A DNA stretch of 64,000 nucleotides. It comes from CAVYXK01 sp963708245 (lineage in GTDB: Bacteria > Pseudomonadota > Alphaproteobacteria > Acetobacterales > Acetobacteraceae). The notes under the pieces are model-generated. The model worked only from the letters and a program-made list of their open reading frames with translations. It made no database searches and was not told the origin of the DNA. Positions 32,671 through 42,081 of this stretch are shown in pieces. Numbering within the stretch: the first letter of the stretch is position 1; each line of letters begins with the position of its first letter. The stretch lies in the NCBI GenBank assembly GCA_963708245.1, contig OY970201.1, positions 6,200,001 through 6,264,000 of the forward strand, in the 5' to 3' direction. A program made the translations under genes and the position numbers.

Positions 32671-34171
32671 TCAACTGGAAGCTTTGATCGGCGGCAAATA
32701 TTTGCCCAGTGTCGCCGGATTTGGGCGTCTTTCGTTGGGAGATAGATCCGGTAATTGATACGGAACAGCCCGCTCTGCGGGCACGGGAGCCAGTTACCCT
32801 CGTGTCCGGCTGGCGCCTGATTCTGGATATAGATGTCCAGCGAACCATCCGGATTGTAGGTCAGACCCTTGGTTCGATCGCCGATCGAGAAGCGGTTGAT
32901 GGCATTTTTCACCAACTGGAAATCCGCGCCATACATTGTGAAGGACCAGAAGCCGTTAGTCATGGTGGGAGGGATTTCGTTTTTGTTGAAGTGAACGACG
33001 TATCTGGTCGCGCCGTCCAACAGATGGGCGTCGCCATCTTCATACGTGCTGAAGTATTCCGCCTCTTCACGGTCATGAACGAACAGGCCTTCGAGAGCGC
33101 CTGCCGCGCGATCGAAATAGTCATAGCCGTAGTCGCGAGGGCGCAGATTATTCCAGCGTGTCGGATAGGGCGTGCCGCGGAATTTCACCTTCCACCTCAT
33201 GATCTGCGGGCCCATCTCCGCTGCCCGGGCGAGTCCTCGCTGGGCGGCCTCGTCGAGCTTGGCTGCATCGAAGGGCTGGCCGACATCGATTCCGCCGCGG
33301 CCGAGGAGGATTACGGCAGCCTCTTGGTCCTTCGGGGGAGGGTTCTCGGCGAGCAGATCGGCGACTGTCTGGAAATAGGCCAAGTCTCCCTGGTAATTTG
33401 GACGCTTGGCGAGGTGGGGAATCGCCGCTTTGCCGAACTTGCTCGCATCGCCCCAGTTGCTCAGCGAGGTCAAGTGGAACTTCTCCTGCAGAGCATTGAC
33501 CTTCAGCAAATCCTCGTTGTCCTGCGGAACGACGCCGATGCAAATGGCAAACATGGCGGTGTTGGTCGGCACGCGGTGCTCGATCACGTCCTTCGGAAGC
33601 GTGCCTTGCCAGTCGGGTCCCACAAACGCGTGGTTTCCGCCCTTCCCGCCGGTCGCGCGCGTGCCGATGTAGAAGAGGTTGTTGGTGTAGGCGTCTGCGA
33701 CTTCCACGGACCAATAGCGGTCCGCGATATCTGGTGCCGTTAGGATGATGGGCCCATCGGCGAGCTCGAGGAAGGCGCCGCTGTAGACGGTGTCGTTGTT
33801 GGGTGTGTAGGGCATGATGTCGTCGGCGGTCGCGAGCGTCCGCATATGACCGATCTGATTGATGGGCGCGGCCGGCGCAAACTTCTTCGCTTTTTCTAGC
33901 GCGGCAGGATCCAGCCGCAACTTCCGCTCCCGCTCCAGCATCGTGAGGGGAAGGGCGAAGACATAGTTCTGGACGCCGACCGAGTAATACCATTCCGCCT
34001 CGGACTGGGCGTCGATCTTGCGAATCGCTCGCTTGAGTCCGATGCCGCGGGCGTCTGCGCGGCCAGCGTTTGTGAATGGGCAGCGCAAGCAATTGCCGCG
34101 ACCGCAACAAACGCGGCCACCGCGAGGCGGACCCTCGCGACACCAGCGCCGACCCCAGCAGCATTCGCCAT
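32671..34171 (-). pseudogene. DUF1254/DUF1214 exported protein with two frameshifts
   Basis: The N-terminus (ATG at 34171) has a signal peptide, VRLAVAAFVAVAAIACAAHSQ. The frame then shifts near 34025-34045 to AIRKIDAQSEAEWYYSVGVQ, where the DUF1254 domain (PYTPNNDTVYSGAFLELADGP) and DUF1214 domain (GFWSFTMYGADFQLVKN, NPDGSLDIYIQ) run intact. Near 32723 a second shift (one A missing in an A run) loses the C-terminus; the correct end NPATLGKYLPPIKASS and stop at 32671 are in the other frame. Such proteins are usually about 450 residues. Both shifts could be real decay or base-calling errors. Confidence 0.78.
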
Positions 34172-34631
34172 TTCGCGTCCCTCGCATCTTGGAGATCACC
34201 GTGCGGGCAGCAAGGAGCGTTGCATTGATCCACGTCAACGAGGTCAGACAGTAGCTCTGTGGCAAAGGTGCAGCCTGGCTGCGCTACTTCGGCTGAAGGC
34301 CGATGCACGGGCCGCATTGTCGCACCGGCGCCTGTGCTGATCACGCTGCCGATGTTGGTGGTCGGCCCCAGCACGAGTCCGCTGGCTCGGTCCCCAGACG
34401 AAGGCCGACCGCTTCAGGACTGAGTCCCAGTTCCCGGCCTTGGTTGCTGCTTCAGGCACCGGGTCGCGAACGTCTGCTGCCCAGCCTTTGGGGAAATTCA
34501 AACTGACCCACTACCCGCGCGCCTCCTGTGGAGAGGTGTGACCTGTCCAGGTCCATTGTTCAGCGCCGCTGCCCCGTCGCGGCCCGACGCTCGTCGGGCC
34601 GCCGATCACGCGCCAAGAGAGAAGCGATGCG
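34172..34631. other. Intergenic, no gene; holds 22-bp repeat copy C
   Basis: Open frames on the minus strand (34244-34501) have no family motif. The repeat at 34493-34514 marks a likely junction between the decayed accessory patch and the stable genes to the right. Confidence 0.4.
34493..34514 (-). repeat. 22-bp repeat, copy C (inverted)
   Basis: GAAATTCAAACTGACCCACTAC, the reverse complement of the 22-bp motif at 29971 apart from one base. Copies B and C bound a 4.5-kb segment in inverted orientation. Confidence 0.5.
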
Positions 34632-35312
34632 CTACGCCAGCGCCCCGTTGGACAGCGTCGCGACTTTCCGCTGCAACCCGGCCTGCAATGCCGGAGCGCC
34701 GCCGCTCGCCAGCAACCCGCGGAAGTCCGAGCGCTGTACCGCGACCTGGCTGATCGAACCGTCGGACAGTACATCTACAGCCTTCCAGCCCGCCGGCGTC
34801 TGCCGCATCACGTAGTCGATCTCCACCGGGGAATCGTTTCGCCGCACAATCTGAGTCCGCACCACCACCTCGCCGTTGGGAAGGCTGCGAGTTTGGGGCA
34901 GCACGCGGAAGCTCTGGCCGTTATAGCTGTCGAAATTCGCCGCATAGTTGGAGACCGTGTAGCGCTCAAAGGTCCCGGCGAGCGCCGCCTTCTGGTCGGT
35001 TGGCAAAGTATCCCAGCTCAGCCCCACCGCGGCCCGCAGCAAGGCATTCAGGTCGAATGCTTGCTCCACCGCCGGGGTCAGCATCGCATAGCGCTGCGCG
35101 AACGGCGCATTCTGGCCCGCCTTCATGGCGGCCAGGAGCGCGGCATTGAGCTGTTGGACCGGGGCGGTGGGACTGCTTGCATCCTGTGCCAAGGCGGCAG
35201 GGGAAGCCCACGACATGGTCACAACCGCAAGGGCGGCCGCTGAGTGGCTCAGCACAGCCCGCCGATTAAGCAGGATCGACGGCGCCGAGGCGCCGGAATG
35301 GAATGCGCTCAT
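34632..35312 (-). CDS. MlaC/HpnM-type exported phospholipid-binding protein
   Basis: A protein of 226 residues. A signal peptide (NRRAVLSHSAAALAVVTMSW, ASPAALAQ) is followed by the Ttg2D/MlaC domain: VQQLNAALLAAMKAG, FAQRYAMLTPAVEQAFDLNAL, SWDTLPTDQKAALAGTFERY and EIDYVMRQTPAGWKAVDVLSDG. These proteins carry lipids across the periplasm; HpnM is the version tied to hopanoid loci. No mla or hpn gene is next to it, so I cannot choose between the two. Confidence 0.82.
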   Translation of the reverse strand: MSAFHSGASAPSILLNRRAVLSHSAAALAVVTMSWASPAALAQDASSPTAPVQQLNAALLAAMKAGQNAPFAQRYAMLTPAVEQAFDLNALLRAAVGLSWDTLPTDQKAALAGTFERYTVSNYAANFDSYNGQSFRVLPQTRSLPNGEVVVRTQIVRRNDSPVEIDYVMRQTPAGWKAVDVLSDGSISQVAVQRSDFRGLLASGGAPALQAGLQRKVATLSNGALA

Positions 35313-35520
35313 CCTGTCCCTCCGTTGAATTGCCCGGCGGCCGGTCGGACCAGCGCTTCCGGGAAGCCGCTGTCATAAAAACAGCGGCGACGAACTTTTA
35401 TGCCGCTGTGGTGCGGATGGCTGTGAAGTGCGTCACACGCGGCCGTGTTCAAGCCGCCAATGGCGATCACAATTTCCCGTTATGCGATTACAGCGATGGC
35501 GGCATGTGTCTGGGTGGGGC

Positions 35521-36873
35521 TTATCCGTGGCCGGGGGCGACCACCATGCAGGCGAGCTGGTGCTGCATGAGCCTGGTGCATGCCTCGCTGGCGCTGCGTG
35601 CGGAGAGGTCCGTGAGCCTCGCGCGATACAGGACGGTGGTGCCGAACGGCTCGGTCAGCGGCAGTTCTAGCCGTGCCGCCCGCAACAGGTCGGGCGCCGC
35701 CAGGCGGGCATGGTCCGCCGCGGTCCGGGCGAGGTCAGGAGTCGTGAACGCACCAACCTGGATGGCCCAATCACCCAGGCCGGTGCCGGCGCCCGGGACT
35801 GGAGCGGCGGTCGGGAATATCGCCGCACGCGCCGCGGTGGTGCGAGCTGGGGCGGCAGCATAGGCCACGCCCGGATCATAGATCGGCGCACCGCTCGTTG
35901 CCGGGGCGGGCCCGGATGCGACGGCGAGCGTCGGCTGGGGCGCGCAGGGCCGGGCCGGATCGTAGGCGGCGTCTGGATCGCAGCCACCCGAGGAAGCGAA
36001 CGCTGCGACCGCGGTGCCGCCGCCTGGTGCCACTACAGCCTGCGGTGGGCGGGCCGAGTAGGTCGCATTCGGATCATAGATCATCGATCCGCTCGTCGCC
36101 GGAGCGGGCTGTGGCGCCGGACTGGCTGGGATGGAGGACGCCGCAACGGCGATTGTCGGGGTCGGCGCGCAGGGCCGGGACGGATCGTAAGCTACGTCCG
36201 GATCACAGGCTCCGCCAACACTCGTCGGCGCGCCGGTCGCGGCCGCGTATCGCACCCCACCCTGGCCGCCATACACGGCGAGCGGCCCAGTCTCAGGCGT
36301 CGTACCGGCGATCCGGGGAGCGATCGAAGCGACATAGCCGACCGTCTCGTCGGGCAACGGATCGCCGGTCGCGAGATAGTCGTCTACCCTTTGCGGCCCA
36401 GCATTGTACGCGGCGAGGAAGCCCGGCGAGCCGTAACGGTCGTACATTTCGCGGATGTACCCGGTGCCGGCCAGGACGTTGTCGCGCGGCTCGAACGGGT
36501 CGCCACCGAGCCCGTACTGTTCACGCAACGTCTCATAGGTGCTGGGCATCACCTGCATCAGGCCCATCGCCCCGGCCGGTGACACCGCGGTTTCGTCGCC
36601 GCCCGATTCCTGGCGCATCACCTCCCGGATCCACAGCTCGGGCACGCCGAACCGGCCGGAGGCCTCGTGAATATACGGCCCCCACGGATCGTTCGGCGGG
36701 CCGGGCGGCGGATAGTAGTGGGTCGGCGTCCTGTGCAATCGATAACCGTAGGTTCCCCCGCCCCGCTGCGTCGCGCAGCCGGCCAGCACGCATAGCAGGA
36801 CAATCGGCAGAACCGCCCGCAGCCGGCGCGGCCACGACGTGGCTGCTGCTGCGGGATGCTTCCGAACAGGCAT
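35521..36873 (-). CDS. SLT lytic transglycosylase lipoprotein with SPOR-like C-terminus
   Basis: About 450 residues from an ATG behind GGAGAGCC (a GTG 24 bases upstream is in frame). The lipobox VLLCVLAGC predicts an outer-membrane lipoprotein. The SLT domain (about 65-180) has the catalytic Glu in REVMRQESGG, then SPAGAMGLMQVMPSTY and YNAGPQRVDDYL. A long Ala/Pro linker contains three copies of a CDPDVAYDPSRPCAP-like motif. The last about 80 residues (GDWAIQVGAFTTPDLA...ACMVVAP) resemble a SPOR domain that binds denuded glycan strands. It cleaves peptidoglycan, probably at division or envelope-growth sites. Confidence 0.88.
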   Translation of the reverse strand: MPVRKHPAAAATSWPRRLRAVLPIVLLCVLAGCATQRGGGTYGYRLHRTPTHYYPPPGPPNDPWGPYIHEASGRFGVPELWIREVMRQESGGDETAVSPAGAMGLMQVMPSTYETLREQYGLGGDPFEPRDNVLAGTGYIREMYDRYGSPGFLAAYNAGPQRVDDYLATGDPLPDETVGYVASIAPRIAGTTPETGPLAVYGGQGGVRYAAATGAPTSVGGACDPDVAYDPSRPCAPTPTIAVAASSIPASPAPQPAPATSGSMIYDPNATYSARPPQAVVAPGGGTAVAAFASSGGCDPDAAYDPARPCAPQPTLAVASGPAPATSGAPIYDPGVAYAAAPARTTAARAAIFPTAAPVPGAGTGLGDWAIQVGAFTTPDLARTAADHARLAAPDLLRAARLELPLTEPFGTTVLYRARLTDLSARSASEACTRLMQHQLACMVVAPGHG

Positions 36874-37107
36874 CCGGCTCTCCACCCGATCCGACACCCG
36901 AATCAGACGGCTGTCCTTGTGCGCTAACGAATCGGCCGGAGCAACTTCGTTTCAGGTTCCGCAAGCGGAATCGGGACCGGTCAGGCAAAATGGCCGGCGA
37001 TGTGATGCGATTGTGCCACGATTGCAGGGAGGGTCGGGCTCAACCGGCACCGGGGCTTGACGCCATTTCCGTCCTGATCGCTGCTTGGGGGCCCCGGCCA
37101 GGACACG

Positions 37108-37878
37108 ATGATGCATGCGATCGATGTGATATCCATCCAGCTTTATACACTCCGCGCGCTGGGCGATGTGGATCGCGAACTGGACACGGCGCAGGCCGCC
37201 GGCTTCCGCCATGTCGAGACGGTCGGCTCGCATCTCGACAACGCCGCCGACGTGGCGGCGAAGCTGAAGCGGCGCGACCTGACGGCATCGTCGTCGCACG
37301 TGTCGCTGGCGGCACTGCGGGAGCGGCCGGAGGCGATCATTGCGGCCTGTCGCACGCTGGGCATCGCGCAGCTCTTTATGCCGTCGGTGCCGCCGGCGGA
37401 ACGCGACATGTCGGCACTCGGGTGGACCGCGCTCGGCCAGGAGCTGGGGGCGCTATCCGAAGGGTTCAGAAGCGAGGGGATCGCGCTCGGGTACCACAAC
37501 CACAATTGGGAGCTGGCGCCGAAAGAAGGGGCGAAGACGGCGCTCGATCTGCTGTTTGGCGCTGCCGCCGGCAGTCCGCTGACCTGGCAGGTCGATGTTG
37601 CCTGGCTGGTGCGCGGCGGCGCCGACCCGAAAACCTGGATCGACCGCTACAAGGACCGGGTCGTCTCGGCCCATGTGAAGGACATTGCCCCAGCCGGCCA
37701 GGCGCTGGACGAGGACGGCTGGGCGGATGTCGGGCACGGGGTGCTTGACTGGCGCGATCTGTGGCGCTGCTGCCGCGCCGCGGGCGTGCGCTGGATGGTA
37801 GTGGAACACGACAAGCCCGCCGATCCGGCTCGCTGCGCCCGGCGAAGCTTCGCCTTCCTCAGCACGATCGAGGATTGA
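37108..37878 (+). CDS. Sugar phosphate isomerase/epimerase (TIM barrel)
   Basis: A protein of 256 residues of the AP-endonuclease-2 superfamily: AGFRHVETVG, LGYHNHNWEL, LTWQVDVAWLVRGG, VSAHVKDIAP and VVEHDKP line up with the metal- and substrate-binding strands. There is no signal peptide. The Gfo/Idh/MocA gene begins four bases after its stop, so both probably act on the same polyol or sugar. The peptide/sugar-type ABC importer follows downstream. Confidence 0.88.
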   Translation: MMHAIDVISIQLYTLRALGDVDRELDTAQAAGFRHVETVGSHLDNAADVAAKLKRRDLTASSSHVSLAALRERPEAIIAACRTLGIAQLFMPSVPPAERDMSALGWTALGQELGALSEGFRSEGIALGYHNHNWELAPKEGAKTALDLLFGAAAGSPLTWQVDVAWLVRGGADPKTWIDRYKDRVVSAHVKDIAPAGQALDEDGWADVGHGVLDWRDLWRCCRAAGVRWMVVEHDKPADPARCARRSFAFLSTIED

Positions 37879-37882
37879 GCCG

Positions 37883-39013
37883 ATGCGTCCTACCGCTATC
37901 GGCATCATCGGCTGCGGCGTTATCAGCGAGGCGTATCTGAAAGGCGCGACCCGCTCGAAGCTGGTTAGAGTTAAGTCGGTCGCCGATCTCAACGCCGAGG
38001 CGGCCGCAATCCGCGCCGCAGAGTTCCACGTGCAAGCGGTGCCGATCGAGACGCTGTTGGCCGACGACGAGATCGAGATCATTATCAACCTGACCGTGCC
38101 GCAGGCGCACTGGCCGGTCAGCCTGTCGGTGATCGAGGCCGACAAGCACGTGTATTCCGAGAAGCCGTTGGCGACGCGCCTGCCCGACGGGCACGCGCTG
38201 GTGCTGGCCGCCGCGGCGAAGCGGCTGCGCATCGGCTGCGCGCCTGACACGTTCCTCGGCGCCGCGCATCAGGCGTGCCGGCGGGCGATCGATGCGGGGC
38301 GCATCGGGACCCCAGTTGCCGGCGGCGCAGCGGTGCTGTCGCACGGGATGGAGCACTGGCATCCCAACCCGGCGTTTTTCTTCCAGCGCGGCGGCGGCCC
38401 GATGCTCGACATGGGTCCTTATTACGTCACGCAACTTATCAACCTGCTCGGCCCGGTTGCGCGCGTCACCGCGGAGGCGACGATGGGTAGCACGCGTCGC
38501 ACGGTGACCAGCGAACCGCTGCGCGGCCAAGTCATCGAAGTGGAGGTGCCGACGACGGTGAACGCCGCGTTGCGCTTCGCCTCAGGCGCCAATGTGGCGC
38601 TCAGCCAGTCGTGGGACGTGTGGAAGCATCGCCGCGTGCCGATCGAGATCTATGGGTCCGAGGGCAGCATGCTGGTGCCCGATCCAAATTTCTTCGGCGG
38701 CGAACCACTGGTATCGGCACGCGATGGCGAGTGGCAGGCGCTGGACATCAGCCGGCATCCGTTCGGGGCCAGCAATCGGCGCCTGCGCTCCGGCGCCGAG
38801 GTTGCCGATTATCGGATCATCGGGCTGCTCGACATGGCCGCTGCCATCCGCCAGGGCCGGCCACACCGCGCCAGCGGCGAGCTGGCGCTGCACGTGCTGG
38901 AGGTGCTGGAGGCGATCGAGCGCGCGGCGGTAGAAGGAAGGCATGTCATTATCGAGAGCGGGTGCCCGCGTCCCGAGCCGCTGCCGTTCGGCGAGGGCGA
39001 AGAGGTGTTCTGA
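37883..39013 (+). CDS. Gfo/Idh/MocA-family NAD(P)-dependent oxidoreductase
   Basis: A protein of 376 residues. The N-terminal Rossmann fold begins IGIIGCGVISEAYLKGA. EKPLATRLPDGHALV carries the conserved EKP Lys of the active site. The C-terminal domain includes GGGPMLDMGPYYVTQLINLLGP with the expected Asp and Tyr/His positions. Paired with the TIM-barrel isomerase upstream; together they suggest oxidation and isomerisation of an inositol- or sugar-like compound, perhaps one imported by the ABC system that follows. Confidence 0.9.
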   Translation: MRPTAIGIIGCGVISEAYLKGATRSKLVRVKSVADLNAEAAAIRAAEFHVQAVPIETLLADDEIEIIINLTVPQAHWPVSLSVIEADKHVYSEKPLATRLPDGHALVLAAAAKRLRIGCAPDTFLGAAHQACRRAIDAGRIGTPVAGGAAVLSHGMEHWHPNPAFFFQRGGGPMLDMGPYYVTQLINLLGPVARVTAEATMGSTRRTVTSEPLRGQVIEVEVPTTVNAALRFASGANVALSQSWDVWKHRRVPIEIYGSEGSMLVPDPNFFGGEPLVSARDGEWQALDISRHPFGASNRRLRSGAEVADYRIIGLLDMAAAIRQGRPHRASGELALHVLEVLEAIERAAVEGRHVIIESGCPRPEPLPFGEGEEVF

Positions 39014-39241
39014 GGGACTGGCGCCACCGTTCGCTCACGGTGGCATTATATGGCTTCCCGCGGCCACGATCGGTGTTACCGCGTTCTTTCAGCTTCGGAT
39101 CGCAAGTCCAACCCTGCTCCTTGCGCAAGCAAGCATTGACCATGGAGCGGAGGGCTGGCTAACTTCTCTGTTTAGCAGGGGCTTTCAAGCGCCGCTCGGC
39201 ACGAAGGCGGGCGCAGCCACATCCTGTCACAGGGGGCAACA

Positions 39242-41032
39242 ATGGACGAATATGATCTTCGGCGCCTGATCGGCCGGGTGAAGCAGGGGCGTCTCTCTCG
39301 TCGTGGGTTCATCCGGCGCATGGCGGCGGTGGGCCTGACCGCGCCAATGGCGACGCAGCTTCTCGCGATCGGCGGCGTGGCGATGGCGCAACCGGCATCC
39401 ACCTACAAGCCAACCAAGCGCGGCGGCGGCGGCACGCTGAAACTGCTGTGGTGGCAGGGCCCAACCCTGCTTAACCCGCATTTCGCGGTGGGTACCAAGG
39501 ATCAGGACGGCTCGCGCCTGTTCTATGAGCCGCTGGCCGCCTGGGACCACGAGGGCAATCTCATACCGCTGCTGGCGGCGGAGATCCCAAGCATCGAGAA
39601 CGGCGGGCTGTCGGAGGACGGCAAGTCGGTGGTGTGGAAGCTCAAGCAGGGAGTGCAATGGCACGACGGCCAGCCCTTCACTGCCGACGACGTGGTGTTC
39701 AACTGGGCCTATGCGCGCGATCCGGCGACCGCCGCGGTGACCTCCGGAAGCTACATCAACAACACCGCCGAAAAAATCGACCAATACACGGTGCGGGTGC
39801 GGTTTCCGGTCCCGACGCCATTCTGGGCTGACCCGTTTGTTGGCTCCAACGGACTGCTTGTTCCGAAGCACCTGTTCGAGCCATATATCGGATCGAAGTC
39901 GCGCGATGCGCCGAACAACCTCAAGCCAGTCGGCACCGGCCCCTACAAATTCAAGGACTTTCATCCCGGCGACCTGGTCACCGGCGAAATCAACATGAAT
40001 TATTACCGGCCCAACCGCCCCTATTTCGATGCCGTAGAGATGAAAGGCGGCGGCGATGCGGTTTCGGCTGCACGCGCCGTGCTGGAGACGGCCGAATACG
40101 ACTACGCCTGGAACTTGCAGGTGGAAGACGATATCCTGAAACGGATGGAAGCCAACCAAAAGGGGCGGGTGCTATTTGCCGAGAGCGGCAGCATCGAGCA
40201 CATCCAACTGAATAACACCGATCCCTGGACCGAGGTCGATGGCGAGCGCTCCAGCATCAAGACGAAGCATCCGACGCTGACCGACCCGGCGGTCCGCCAG
40301 GCGCTGAACCTGCTGGTAGACCGTGGCGGGGTGCAGAAGTACATTTACGGCCGCACCGGTACGGCGATCGCCAACTACATCGGCGGACCACAGCGTTTTG
40401 TCTCCAAGGATACGTCTTGGGAATTCAACGTCGGCAAGGCCATCGACATCCTCGAGAAGGCGGGCTGGAAGCCAGGACCTGACGGCATTCGCACCAAGGA
40501 CGGCAAGAAGCTGAAATACGTGTTCCAAACGTCGATCAATCAGTCGCGACAGGAGACACAGCAGATCGTCAAGCAGGCCTGTCAGAAGGCGGGTATCGAG
40601 ATCGACCTGAAAGAAGTCGTCGCCTCGGTCTATTTTTCGTCCGACGTTGCCAATCCCGATACTTACACGAAGTTTTACACCGATCTGCAGATGTACACCA
40701 CCAATCCGGGAAGACCGGATCCCGGTTGGTGGGTGCGATCCTTCCTGTCGTCGGAAGTGGCGAGCAAGGCGAACAAGTGGCAGGGGCGCAACATTACGCG
40801 CTGGCAGAATCCGGAATACGACAAGACATGGGGCGCATCGGACATCGAACTGGATCCGGTGAAACGTGCCGCCTTGCTGATCAAGTGCAATGACCTTGTA
40901 ATCCACAACATTGTCGTCATCCCGGTAATCTATCGTCTTAGCGTTGCGGCGGCGGTCAACGGGCTGCAGGCGCTGATCAGTGGCTGGGACAATGACACGT
41001 GGAATCTTGGCGACTGGTACAAGGAGACCTAG
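39242..41032 (+). CDS. Peptide/nickel-type ABC importer, substrate-binding protein
   Basis: A protein of 596 residues. A twin-arginine signal (LSRRGFIRRMAAVGLTAPMA) predicts folded export. The SBP_bac_5 fold shows LKLLWWQGPTLLNPHFAVG, WKLKQGVQWHDGQPFTADDVVF and GTGPYKFKDFHPGDL. The family binds peptides, but members also carry sugars, opines or metals. AGGGGGC precedes the ATG. It is followed by two permeases and two ATPases, with a strong palindrome just before the first permease. Confidence 0.9.
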   Translation: MDEYDLRRLIGRVKQGRLSRRGFIRRMAAVGLTAPMATQLLAIGGVAMAQPASTYKPTKRGGGGTLKLLWWQGPTLLNPHFAVGTKDQDGSRLFYEPLAAWDHEGNLIPLLAAEIPSIENGGLSEDGKSVVWKLKQGVQWHDGQPFTADDVVFNWAYARDPATAAVTSGSYINNTAEKIDQYTVRVRFPVPTPFWADPFVGSNGLLVPKHLFEPYIGSKSRDAPNNLKPVGTGPYKFKDFHPGDLVTGEINMNYYRPNRPYFDAVEMKGGGDAVSAARAVLETAEYDYAWNLQVEDDILKRMEANQKGRVLFAESGSIEHIQLNNTDPWTEVDGERSSIKTKHPTLTDPAVRQALNLLVDRGGVQKYIYGRTGTAIANYIGGPQRFVSKDTSWEFNVGKAIDILEKAGWKPGPDGIRTKDGKKLKYVFQTSINQSRQETQQIVKQACQKAGIEIDLKEVVASVYFSSDVANPDTYTKFYTDLQMYTTNPGRPDPGWWVRSFLSSEVASKANKWQGRNITRWQNPEYDKTWGASDIELDPVKRAALLIKCNDLVIHNIVVIPVIYRLSVAAAVNGLQALISGWDNDTWNLGDWYKET

Positions 41033-41083
41033 TAGCTCTGCACACTCGCGTTGCCTGGCCGACTGTTCGCCAGCAGTGCCTGC

Positions 41084-41120
41084 ATCTACACCTCTCCCGC
41101 AGAGCGGGAGAGGTGTAGAT
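41084..41120. promoter_or_regulatory. Perfect 17-bp-stem palindrome over the permease ribosome site
   Basis: ATCTACACCTCTCCCGC is followed by loop AGA and the exact inverted copy GCGGGAGAGGTGTAGAT. The right arm contains the probable ribosome site (GGGAGAGG) and the first two bases of the permease ATG at 41119. In RNA this stem would hide the start and stall 3' decay of the binding-protein message, which fits the usual excess of binding protein over permease. The role is inferred. Confidence 0.7.
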
Positions 41121-42081
41121 GTCCCACGCCTATGCGTTGCGCCGCATCTTTCTGGCCATCCCCAGCCTGCTGGGCATCAGCGTCGTGCTGTTCTCCATCC
41201 TCGCGCTAGCCCCGGGAGATCCGTTCGGCGAGCTGGTCACCAACCCAAACGTACCACCCGCGGTTGCGGCTGCGCTGCGCGCCAAGTTCGGCCTGGATGA
41301 CCCGATCTGGCTGCGTTACATGCACTGGCTGCTGGCCATGCTGCGCGGCGACTGGGGCTTCTCCTTCGTTAGCCGGATCAACGTCGATACGCTGATCCTG
41401 CAGCGGTTGCCGGTGACGATCGCGGTGCTCGGTGCGGCGCAGATTCTGGCGATCCTGGTTGCGGTTCCCGTGGGTGTACTGGCTGCTGCGCGGCCGTATT
41501 CCCTGTTTGACCAGATCGCCAACACACTGGCCTTTGTCGGCTTCTCGTTGCCTACCTTCTTTACCGGGCTGTTGCTGATCCTGCTGTTCAGCGTAGAGTT
41601 GCATTGGCTGCCGTTCGTGTTTCGCTCCGATCTCTCGGCCACCGGCCTCGACTGGTGGTGGGAGAATGTGCGCCAGTCGATCATGCCGGTGATGGTGCTC
41701 GGCCTGTTTCAGGGCGCCTCTCTGGTGCGCTACGTGCGCTCGTCGGTGCTGGATGTGATCAAGCTCGACTACGTGACCACGGCGCGGTCGAAGGGCATCG
41801 GCGAACGCCGGGTCCTGGTGCGCCACGTGGTGCGCAACGCTCTGATCCCGGTGGTGACGTTGGTGGCCGTGCAGATGCCGATCGTCTTCGGCGGCGCCAT
41901 CATCACCGAGCAGATTTTCCGTGTCCCCGGTATTGGCTCCTTGCTGATTTCATCGATCCTTGCCAACGACACGCCGGTCGTGATGGGCGTCACCTTCGTG
42001 TTCGCCTGCCTGGTCGTACTGTTCAACCTGATCGCAGATCTGCTGTATGTCTGGCTCGATCCCCGAATCGCTTTCCGCTGA
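41119..42081 (+). CDS. Peptide-type ABC importer permease, DppB-like
   Basis: A protein of 320 residues. The family start YALRRIFLAIPSLLGISVVLF is followed by GLDDPIWLRYMHWLLAMLRGDWGFSF. The EAA-type loop is DVIKLDYVTTARSKGIGERRVLVRHVVRNALIP, split here as DYVTTARSKGIGERRVL and VRHVVRNALIP. Six membrane helices are predicted. Its 3' end overlaps the second permease gene by 35 bases. Confidence 0.92.
   Translation: MSHAYALRRIFLAIPSLLGISVVLFSILALAPGDPFGELVTNPNVPPAVAAALRAKFGLDDPIWLRYMHWLLAMLRGDWGFSFVSRINVDTLILQRLPVTIAVLGAAQILAILVAVPVGVLAAARPYSLFDQIANTLAFVGFSLPTFFTGLLLILLFSVELHWLPFVFRSDLSATGLDWWWENVRQSIMPVMVLGLFQGASLVRYVRSSVLDVIKLDYVTTARSKGIGERRVLVRHVVRNALIPVVTLVAVQMPIVFGGAIITEQIFRVPGIGSLLISSILANDTPVVMGVTFVFACLVVLFNLIADLLYVWLDPRIAFR

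Noticed and set aside
32262..34265. One 667-residue protein spanning this frame
   Set aside because: Only the middle is DUF1254; both ends are out-of-frame readings past indels, and the last 130 codons are antisense to the GNAT gene and its flank.
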